From: Rhyacichthys aspro
Lineage: Eukaryota; Chordata; Actinopteri; Gobiiformes; Rhyacichthyidae
DNA length: 64,000 nt
Direction of reading: 5' to 3'
Assembly (NCBI GenBank): GCA_036850595.1
Contig: CM072160.1
Coordinates: forward strand, 5,659,773 to 5,723,772
The translations under genes were made by a program, and so were the position numbers. The notes beneath the pieces are model-generated. The model was not told the origin of the DNA, did no database searches, and saw only the letters and a list, made by a program, of their open reading frames with translations. Below, one piece after another: positions 39,501 to 51,500 of this stretch (positions are counted from its first letter, which is position 1; each line of letters begins with the position of its first letter).

Positions 39501-42500
39501 ACTTTACTGCTCAAGCTCCTTCAAGCCTAGCGTCAAACTCAAACAGTTCATGGGCAACACTAGTAAACAAAAATATTATTAGTGCAACAGGCATTGGTAA
39601 TTAACTGGTCTATTTTGCTGAGTCTGGCCATTGTTCCTTTTGTCGGCCCTTTTTTCCCCATTGCTTGTTTGTGTTATACTGATACTTGTTAACACAGTTT
39701 TGTTACTCTCTTCTATCTTCTTAATGCAATATTTAGACTTTGATGTTGAACAAGTGAAAAACTTTGCAAGGAAAGTTTGACATTCATGCCAAATATAATT
39801 CAGGTGATAACAGAATGAGCTTAAGTCTGGTTTATTTAAGAAAGGAGAGAGGATATTATTCAATATTGCACAGTTTATAGGTGAGTCGTACAGTGGACTG
39901 GGTCTGAATGGGAATATCCATACTATAGTCTACTTGTTCTCCACATTGTATACATCTAAGAGTAAAAACCCCATGTCTTAGCACTTGGTCAACCACAAAT
40001 AACCCGTTTCCAACTTACAGCTGGTTGATTTGGTTTTTGGAGACCACCGCTTCGTCGCTGAAGTAGGGCACCATCTTCGCCCCGCAGCAGGAGCAGAAGC
40101 TCGCCGCAGAGGAGCTCTCGGAGGCGGACAAAGCGCCCAGAGTCATGTCGCTGGAGCGAGGGTAGAGAGGGGTGACAGGTGTCCGGGGGTAAGTTTTACT
40201 CCTCTTCCACGGTAATGTGCTCCGTCATTTTAAAAAGCCTACAACTAAATAAAAGCTGTTATTTTACGCAAATTGGTCCGGCGAAAAGAGAAAATCAAAG
40301 TCAGGTTATTACACTGGCACACATCAGCGCCTCAGTGTCCCAACATTTTCAATAAAACACGAGTTATTCCCATATTAGCTCATAAAAACACACGTATGGG
40401 TTTAAAAAGCGCAGTGAGACTACTCGTCCAGCGCATGTAGTGCATATGACTGGGAGGAAACTCTCTGAGGAAAAGTCATCAGAGGGTGGGGTTTCCACAC
40501 GTGCTTTTGGGAAAGTGCGCAGCCAATCAGAGCGCGTGGGAGGAGCTTCTACCCGCTCCCAGCAGCTCTGCAGAGACCTGAAACTGGACAGCCTGTACAA
40601 AAACCATGAAAAACATCCAGGTATGTATTACAGCAGGTGAACATCGAGTTTTGCTGCTGTGTTTGCTTATGTGGCAGCTTTAAGTCTTCCCATTTGCTGT
40701 AATTCAAGAAAAAGCAATGGGATTCATTTATGCGTTTGAGTTTAAAAAGCAGCAGTCTCTCAGTCATAATTCGGGACAACTTTTTGTTAATTTTTTGCAG
40801 ACAGAATTGTATTTCTAAACAAAACCATTTTCTAAACACAGTTGATTATTTCCCTCAAAGAATCATATCAACAAAACATTGACAACAACCTACTTACAGT
40901 TATGCAACAGTCTATGAAAATGGCAAACTTTAGCCAGACATCCGCAGAAACTCTTAAAAATAGGGATATCTCAATACAGATAGCAGTTATCTGTACAAAA
41001 TCTATTAGCTTTTTCTAAGAAACTCCCATTCAAGACCTTTAATGACAGCAGTGTGAGTTTTTGTTTCCTCTTTTCTTTATTAAGTAACGGTTAGACATTT
41101 TTACTGTAAATGAGGGTGATATTGTTCTGTAGAAGTGTGAAGAATAGGCTTAAAAACTGTCTACTTAAAGGCAAGACACTGAAAAATCAACATGACTCTA
41201 AAATCGGTGCATGGTTCATATGTATTAGCTAATCCTCTCTCTGAGTCCTCAATGTACCTTTACTGTACTGATAATGCTTGTAAACATTCCTGCTAAATAC
41301 TGCATTTCTTGTAATCTTCCAGTTTGGTACTTGATATCAGCTGTTATGTTTGCAACCAAATACACACAAAAAAAAACTTTACTCAAAATGTTTGAAGCGC
41401 AAACTCAACAGAAACGTCAGTATTTGTGCAGCTCCAACAAACGCTTACTTCAAAAGCTGCCCATATTGGAGCCTACTTGCATTTGTGTTTTTTGCATTAT
41501 TTTTTTCATTATTTGTATAGCTAAACTTATCTGTGAAAATGCATGAAATGGAATGTGACAAGCTGTTTGATTTGTTTGGATTCTTGATTCTGATTGGATA
41601 AAAGTGGTCGGGATACCAAAAAATGGATTTGTATTGTTGCAGAGCTGAGGAACTGGGGTATCCACTTTACTCCCTGAACACTATAACACTGATGCCTGTT
41701 TGATAAAATATGGGCTGAACAGTTACTTCTCCTTTAAGACAGCCTGTTACTCATTTTATTTGTCTAATCCCATGATGTATTAATAAAGTTACAGCGCTTC
41801 ATACAACAAGGTCAACAGGGGATGTGTCCATTGAGCTAATGTAATAAAGAGAATTAATCCCACATGCCCTTTCGGTCTGGCACTGGACTGACTGAGGACA
41901 CTTGTCTCCTCTCCGCCCTTTTCTCTCCTGACACACAGCCATTGTCGTTCTGTTACATAAGAAACGAGAACAAATGAGAAACAGACTGACGCTGAGCAGA
42001 ACAGCTGTATGTAAAGTTCACATATAGTGGACTGGAGCCTCTCTCTCATTATGTCTCCGGGAAAACAAACCTGTCAGAAAGTGCAGTCAGACTGGAGTTG
42101 ACACATGGTTTAGCTCATTTTTCATCTTGTAAAAGGTCTTTATTGTACTGCTGTGCCAACATTTACCCCTATGTAAGCTGACAACAATTTGAAAAACACT
42201 GTAAGACTTTAGCTCACCTCACCTCGTTCACACCAGCTTGAACTCGAGGGGCCTAGATACTAAATCAAAACACATAAACTTATTAAAGGAGTGGGAAGTT
42301 CTGACTGTCAATAGAGCTAAAGTTGTTATATAATACAAACTTGTGTCTCAGTGTGGTCTTAATAAGGCTGGGCAATAGTTCTCCAAATCAAAATTAATCT
42401 CACATTTTACCTCAACTCATGAACAATTTTATTGTGCCTAAAGTTCACTGACAAAAAAATATTCTAAATCAAGTGCAAAAAGATCACATGATGATTTTAG

Positions 42501-45500
42501 GGAAGAAGGTCATTATCCTAGATATTTGAATGCATTTAGTTTACATTGTTTTACAGCGGCAACTTTTACTTTTAATGTGAATAATTAAACATGCAGACTT
42601 GAAAAACCCTGCAAATTGTGTGGTGAAGCTCAAACATTTGACCTGTTTGAGTTATTTATGCCTAACATGTTTTTCAAAGGGTTTTTAATAACATTCAGAC
42701 ACATTCTATATACATACTGAATTACTGCAAAACTGAGATTTAAGCTGTCAAAAAAAAAAAAAAAAAACCAACTGAAAAAAGACACTTGTGTTATGTCATG
42801 TCATGGTATATAGGTATATGGGTTAAGTTATATAATAATACACGCCCGTGGCATAGTGTATTCTGTATCATATATCTTATACATTTACCTAGAGTAAGGC
42901 TGGGCAATAAATCAACAAATTAATGAAACTGACAATCACAGGTATCTTCCCTAACTGAACATACACAGTTATTCAATGGAAAATTTATTGCAACTATAAT
43001 TACTTTTACATATCAAATATCAAAGAACAAAAATGTTCATTCATTGTAAATGTGTTACTGATTTGAGGCCAATTTTGGTCAGTGTTAACGAAGTCACAAA
43101 CACACACGTCAAGCTAAACTTTATAGCCAACTCTTGCATCAAAATAAAACTTGTCCAATGAGCTGTGCCCAAAAAGACAAACCAACAAATAAAGGCACTT
43201 AGACGTATCAGTGCAGTCATGTGGCTGTGTTTAGTGTCATCAGATTCACCAGCGCTCTGTGGGAACTTATTTGTCTGTGGGTTTGTAACATGAGAGGCTG
43301 TTGTGATGTTTAGCCTCAGACTAGTTGCACAATCATCTCTTTCCAGTCACTGGATGAGAAGGGGCACAAGGCAGAGGTCATGGGTGCTTGTTTTAAGCGT
43401 ATGCATATCAGAGTAACCCTAAACTGAACCGCGATGTCCCACTGACTCCTAAAGTCAAAATATAAAACCTGATGTTTACAGTACAGTTCAGGGTGTAGTT
43501 GTACAAGCACCTCACAGAGTGTATTGTACATGCAAATGCTGATCTTATGCAACTGGAAACGCACACATTGGACAGCATTCGACAAGATTCACATGAAGCC
43601 CTGCAGGCTTTTTCTGGCACAAATCTTCTTCTGGCAGAACTTGTGCAATTAAAGGTTTGGGGGCATGAACTCACTCTACGGTTCATCCAGAAGTTTTATC
43701 CAAGTCTGTTTGCTTACAAGTGCAATTAGGTCACAAACAAACTTCAAACCTCAAATATAAAGGTAAATTCAACATTTCAAAACAATCACACATTTTTATT
43801 GTAATTTCTTAGATGTTAGCAATGATTTGAAATCTATTTAAGAGTTGATTGTACCAGTAACTTAAAAACCCAGCTTCCTCCGACAAATATAATAAGAACA
43901 CTTCAAGACTGAAACAAAGCAAACCCACAACAACAGCAGCTCCAACGCCTTATGTTTAAATGTTTGCAAACTACTTAGATGCGATATAGGAGCACTTAAC
44001 CTTGAAGAAACAGGGAGGCCTCTCAGCCGCCAGATAAGACAAACAAAGACAGACTTGTGCAAAAAGAACAAGAGAAGAAGCCACTGTGTACGCCTAACAA
44101 ACATGAGCTACAAGGAAGTGTATTTTTACTTTGTCAAAGTTTTACATGCTTTATACTTGAAACTTGACCTTTCCATTTATTCAGGCCATACATAATAGAG
44201 TAGTGTAAAAGGCATCTGGACATAGTTTTTTTTTTTTTTTTTTAGCTTTAATAGGATAGGTAGGTTCTTAGATGTGGCCATAACTTAATATTTCAACAGG
44301 ATTAGGCACTTTGGCAAAAAATAGTAAGAACTGTTGCAAAAAAACAAAAAAAAAAAACAAAATAATAATAATAAAAAAAACAAAATCTATAAATATGTAT
44401 AAACGTGTATGTATAAATAAATAAGTAGGTCAAAACATAACAATTTGTCAGCCTCAGAGGTTTGATTACTTGGATCCTGATTAGCTACAACTGTAGATGG
44501 CAGGTGCCAGTTTTTTCCAGTAAACTGACATCACAACATTAGTGCAATCTATTTATAAAATACAAAACTGGTTTTGTTTATGGGTGAAGTGGTAGAGCTG
44601 CCATGAAATGTTATGGATTCCGCAAAGTAAGAAAGGGATTAACTTTCTGACCTTAAGTAATTGATTTTGCTCATGTGATGCCTTAAAGGTGCACTGTGTA
44701 AAATTTAGTATTATACAGTTTAACAAAAGGGAACACATTGGTCATGAGTTGTAGTAGTAGTTGGGGAAAAAAAAATAGATAAATAAGTTTGATTCTTAAA
44801 GTCATTGATTCGTGTCACTGATCGTGTACTGTGCTGTGGCTAATGTAGGACAGATAGTTCAACTCCATTGAGCAGGTGTAGCAAAAGGCAGGTGTGGTAT
44901 CTACCGTTGACGCTACAGAGAAGCATAGCTCATAAACTGAGGCATGTCCACACACGAGGAGAGTTTACCCTTAGCTTGGTGTTCATTACAGCACCTCCTT
45001 GTTCCAATTTCACTCAGACACATCAAATTCCTGCCTGTTGGACCCGCTCTACTTGGGTGCATCTGGGTTACATCGGTTACATCACATGCAGAAGTTCAAA
45101 CATGCTTTACAACTAAGCAATGTGCAGCCAGGTACATCCTGTTGGCAAAAACAGAAAGACAATGGACAATGGCACTGTATAAGACTGCTTAAATAATATT
45201 TGCATTTTTTACACCGGTGACCTGACGAGAGATTTCAAATGGATCTACAACACACTGTGTGCATGCAAAGCATCACTGTCTTTCTGTAGTGCTCTGCACT
45301 AATGTTATTAACCCCTGGGCACATGCATTATGGCTGAAAACACATTTCAGCGTGATAAATGTATGCTTTATTGGCACGATCCAGTGACCTTTAACAGTGG
45401 CATATTATCCACACAGACAGAGGCCAAACTCATTACAGCTGCTTTATATAATGTCTAATTCATTGAAATACAGTTCTTTTACCGGACAAAACCTTCAGTT

Positions 45501-48500
45501 GAGCATTATTTTGTAAAGTAAATCTAAAAGTGTCTGTCAATCCTATTTATGACATAAATTAATTAAAGTAATAATATTTAAGATTCCAAATTTCTAATTG
45601 AAATAATGTTGCCTCAGGTTATTTCCTGAAGGCCAGTACAATGTTCAAAAACATGCAATACTGGAACCTATTTTTTGACTTGATCTGGTGGTGCCATTGC
45701 AGATTGTTATTCCACTTTGTCAAGAACCTGTGAGGAACTGTGGTTGCTCTGCTGAGTCATGATGTTGTTTATGAACAAACTCAGTGGAAACAGGTCAGAT
45801 GCAAGAAATATGAACGCACACTTTGCCATTTAACAAAAAGACTGACAAAGAGAGAATGATCCTCTAGTGAACTGCAATATATTTTCCTGCACTAGCCATA
45901 GTTTTTGTCATTGTCAGTGGCCCCTCTGTCTGAGTGCTGGCCCCTACTGCTGCTTGGATCCATATGTAGGGTGGACCCAAGCTCTTATGCAACACCAATT
46001 ATGGGTCAGCGCGGGCCTTTATAAGTGTTTGTGTGAGCGAACACTTGAGCAAATGCCTAGGAGTTCGGTCATTGCACCAAATGATAAAACAGGACCTAAA
46101 CAGTGTTGGGCATATAGGGAATAATGTCCATGTGGGAGTGTGTGTGCACTTTTACAGGCATGACTTCACTCTGCTGCTGCTGTTTTGTTGAATTACCTAA
46201 CCGATAATTGGGAACATGCACCATGTCCTTCTCGGTACGATTGGGGCGTGTTGAAGCATTGCAGGAGTGAAGTCACCATGTTTCAGTCTCCAAATATGTG
46301 TGACATGAGCTCAAAGTTATACTCACTGCTATGTTTTTCAATTTTATGTAATCTTCTCTGCATATCCACATAGACATTTACAATGGAAAAACAAAACCAA
46401 AGCATATTTATGTAATAGTAGTACATTTGCAACACAGACCTATATTCATTCTTTTAACCTTAACCAACAAGTGTCTTAATTGCTTTGAGATTAAGAGGTT
46501 TCTTTCCCTTGTTTATACCTGTGCTTGGATCTAATCTAGAGCACCATATATTTTTTATCATTTAAGACTGAAACAGCAGCTGGGAAATAGGAAGTGATTA
46601 CTCAATTAATAGGTTATTACTCAGTTTTTATCTAAAATACCCATTCCACGTTTATTTATTTATTTATTTTTTATCAGACACCTTGAATTTGCCAACCAAG
46701 GAAAGGTCTAAGAGTTGCATGCAGGAATGAAACCTGAGAGCCGTCCTGGCAGCAGTCGAAGCCCAAGGGTCAAAATAAGGAAAGTGTTACACAAGTGATA
46801 CTGCAACACAGAGACTTGTACAGACCTATACACACAGTTCACTATTAAAACCAGCATTTTATGTGCATATCAACATCTTATCCAGTGTCAGATTTATGCA
46901 CTTTCCACCACTTTCAAGGTCTATTTTCATACTTACACCTTACAGCTGTGGTAAGGTGCACGCTGCAAAAAAGCATACTTTTTAACAGGTTTTAACTGTC
47001 TCGCTTGTCTTACTTTTGAAGCACTCAATTTCAAGCACTTTTGAAACGCTGAAAACCCACCATTAAGATGTAATCTAAGATGATTTTCAGGTACCGTGGG
47101 AACACACTTACATAACAGAAGAGTACAAAAGCCCCTATACAAAGTCCATTAAAGATAGAAAAGCCTTTAATGTCCCACTCCCTGTTTAATCATTGTGTGA
47201 AAGTGTCTCCATTATAAAGTAAAACAGAGATCAATATCATGGCACGGTACTCGCCTACAGTATGATACAACTTTAGGTTAATAGGTTAAAAGCTTTACAC
47301 AGTAACATATTATTAACTGTTAGGTCCTGTCGACATCAAAGTATACACATTTTCATTCAGATTGTGACAGGGTTGTGGCCTACATCACCACACAGTGACA
47401 AAGCCAGCTGAGTCATCTGAACAAAAGCACAAAAGTGATGACGTCCCAGTTTTGTTTCAAGGTATGTGCACGTCAGAAAACCAGCTAATCCTTCAGTTAC
47501 TATTATACACAACAGTGTCAGCCTATGACAGAGATCAAATATTGACACGTTGTTTTTAGAAACCACTTCTGCTGGTTACAATAGAAGAATTATGTAAGAC
47601 CAATGCTACTACTAATTTTACTTTCACATAGTGTTAGTGTAATTGGCCATTTTTGTTTTGCCTTCAGTTATTTTATCGTATCATTGTTTATTTATTTTAC
47701 ACATTACATTATTGACATTATAAAATACTAAACTTGGAAAACTTCATGGCTTGTTGTCTCAGGGATAAACGTTTCACTGCTGGTGTATTATTGTTGGCAC
47801 ACTGCTGCTCTCTTTTACTGTCTCAAATATGTTTATCTTTGAATCTTTTTCTAATAAACACACAAAACAGGAAAGCAAAATATACAATGCCTTTAAGTTA
47901 ATATAAACTAAAGCCTAACATCCAAACTTTTAATATAATCCTTGGGGCAAACACTATACTGAGCAGCCTGCATTCATGTGCAGTAAGACTTCTACACGTT
48001 TATAAATTGTGCTGAAGCAGATACTCCCCCTAGTGGTCAATACTTGTACTTACACTTTTCACTTGATTGTGTATGTTTTCTGTGTGATTGAATATGTTTT
48101 CCAGGAAATAGCTGTATGACATAACAGGAAATGGTCTCACCTCCTTTGCTGGGAGCGACGGTCATCCTCACCACTTCCTGCCTCCTAAAAATGCAAACAA
48201 AAGTATATTAACGTCAATATATCCACTTTTTCATCAACACAGATTTATGTGTGGAAAATATAGTGTATATTTTCCACACATAAATCTGTGTTATTCTTCA
48301 TACATCTATATATAAAGCACATTTGACAGTGTTTTAAATCAGTATTACAGTTTTATTGGCTGAAAAACTCCAAGCTTGACCCTCTGTGGTGCTTAATCAA
48401 ACTAGGGTTTAAAACAGGAAGCAAGGATAAGGCTGATCCTGACTTAGTGTCCAAACCCCCTCCATTCTCAGTCCCTCTTTACCCAAAATGCAATCATCCT

Positions 48501-51500
48501 CCCCCATCCCTGCTCCCTGCTGAGGAACACAGCTCACTACACACAAACACACAAACACACAGTTTTAATCCGGCCTGCTTCGATAATCCCTCAAAACTCT
48601 AAACTTTTTCTTTGGCATCAGTCTGTCGAGCCCTGGTTCAAGCAGAAGCCAGAAATACCCGGGGAAGCCAAAACAAACACAGGGTTTACATAGAGTCAGT
48701 TTTTATATTGTATATAGTGTGTAAAAACAAGTATTATTGTTTATTGCAATAAAAATGTCGTCTGTTTTATTTCTAATACTGCAAACATTAAGATCCCCCC
48801 ATGGGGTTGAAAAAGAGTGAAAAACATATTTTATTAGATTCATTGTACATTATTTACATATACCAATATTTGTAAAAATGATAAGCTCTTGAGTTGTTAA
48901 TGAGACTGTGAAAAAATAGAGAAAAAATGGCAGGTTTTAGTTATATTGAATAATAGTCCACAGGAGGAAATACAGACACAATAATAATTAAGATGTATTT
49001 TAATTAGTAAAAAAAGAGTTTGATTGATTTGATTTGGGTGAAGGGTGGTGTTTCTCCATCTTGTGTCTTCTATCTAATGCAGATTTGATTATTGCTGAAG
49101 CAGCTGGACTCTTAACTTAGACTCCATCTTGGTCAAAATGCATAGCTCAGCAGATTTCAAAGGCAAAGTGATACCTTTAAAGCTGGAGTAGGCAATTTTT
49201 GGGTTGCAAAAAGAAAAAAAGAAAAAAAAACCCAGCTTACCCTGTAACCTGTAACCTTAGACATGCCTGAAGATTCACAGTTTAATTACTTATTGCTTTC
49301 AATCTGTGGCTTTTGGGCTTTTTTGTGCAATTAATCAAATTTTCAATTTCAATTTTGGCTCCTAACAATTACAAAACCTATATAATTCAGAAAAAAATAT
49401 TATTTATTACTTGTTACTTGTGTTTTATGAGATTGTTGATCTTATTTATCTTATTTTTATTATTTCTGTTTATTTTTTAAACTATTTATTTATACGTTTG
49501 AATACATTATTTATGTTAAGGAGAATTCACTGTTTTGTTCAATAAATCCAACATGTTTCCAAAGTCTATAAGTAATCATGTAAAATATCCATCATTTCAA
49601 TGATGACCAAAAATAATTGTGACTGTGATTTTTTTTCCATAATCAAGCAGCCCTACATGGCTCCAAAATCTACCACAAATGTCTCCAAATAAGATTTTTT
49701 TAAATGAAGTGAAATAATGTCTGCCATTTTTATACAGTTTATGTTTGGGACTTATTGTTAATTTCTGCCTACTGCACCTTTAACCCAAATAATTATATAT
49801 GAATTAATTTAATATAACTTAAACTTAAATTTAATATAACTAACTTGGTATAAGAGTACCAAGACCTTAAAATTTCTGCATACCATAATAATCTAAATCT
49901 AGCAATGGCTGGGAATGTACAGGCTGGTCTCCATGGTTACGACTGCAAGGATGTGTAGGGAGTGGTCGATTAGCCAATCAGAACACAGGATTGGTGTGCA
50001 GCTAGGCAGATTACCGCACCACTGTAGAGAGTATAACCCCCGCTGCTCTCATGTCAAGTGATGCCAGTCGTATTAATCCCAAAATTCGTTTTAATTTGGC
50101 AAAACGCTGATAGAAGGTTTCAGGGTTCACAGACCGGAAAAGCCTATGTAGCATTAGCAGATATGCAAATGTGGACGTAGCGTTAATGCCCACAGCTCTA
50201 CATTGATTGGTGGTTAATTTCTGGAGGTCAATTCTGGTCTTATTCCACTCAGGTTGCTCCAGTGTCGCAGTGTTTTCCCAGGTTTTCGCCTCAGAGCCCC
50301 CACTCAGCAGCAGACAGCTCACAAGAGCACTCACATGGCTGCCTCTCATCTCATGGTCTTATGACAAGCAGCTGGTAACCTCAGTCTAGGCTCCTACACA
50401 GCCTCAAAGCTTCAAACCTCAACAACAAACCCAGAAACTCTCAATAATATTTCATGTGGCTATTTTCTTTGATCTGGTTGAATCAAAGGTGCCTGATTAT
50501 ACCTCTAAATCAAAAGTGAAAAGCAAAATAGAGCCTTTGTACTACAGGGTTGTGTAATGCCATCTTATCAAAGAGGCATATTAGCAATGGTCCTAATGAC
50601 GTTTTCAGGTTTGTGTAATGGTTGTAGATCTTCTGCAGAAGCTCTTTTTGTGAAACATCTACAACCAAAGCATAGTTCTACAGTAGTTACATGGTTGTGC
50701 TGTTTGTCCACTGTTTCTGCTGGGAATTTTCATAATCTTTTAGCTGTATTTGCATGGGAGTGATATGTGACTCCACGGTTGTCATCAAACTGGGAACAGG
50801 AATTCAAATGTCCTTATTCAGGCAGTGTTGACTGGTACTGGTGTTTGCAGAATAACCATCAACCACAGCTACTAAATAAACTGTGTACCATTGATATAAT
50901 TGTCCTCAGAAGTCTTTTGTAGCATAGGCCTGTAATGAAATCTCAGTAAAGAAGGTAAAAGATCCTCATAAGACTTGAAGCCAGTTGTGCAAAGCCTCAA
51001 AGTGTCACTGTGGATCAGAGGAGTGTCCCACTGAGTCCGACGTGGTCTGACAGGCCTGTCACACTAACCTGCTTTACAGGGAGCTCCTCCATAATCACTG
51101 TCACTACACTGACTGTGGTAATGGAAATCATTTAGTGAGTCTGGTATAATGCTTAAGCGTCAGCCAAAAAGGTCAATGACAAATAGACTCGAATTATTAC
51201 AACATCCATAACTCTGAATTCAGGAAGGAAGTAGTTTTCAAACATAAGACGACATCTGAATATCTTCTGATGATAGTTTATCCAAAGGTGTGGCTACCTT
51301 GTGCATGTATTCAGCTTTTGAAGGGTGGAAAACTCTGTCCGAACAACAGTGACTGACACATCATGACAAGTTACTTCCATTCCACAATTTAGTTAAAATA
51401 GCAAGTGCTGTCCCACTTTTAGGAATTGATTGTATTACTAAATGAGAATGTGAGAGGGTAATTTTTATTGATTGGTCAGTAAAAGTGCAGATCATCCTAG

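Noticed and set aside
48236..48292. microRNA precursor call for the palindrome
   Set aside because: The stem is 27 bp with a 3-nt loop, too short and too perfect for a typical metazoan pre-miRNA, and no known seed is recognised. Kept only as a repeat and a finding.
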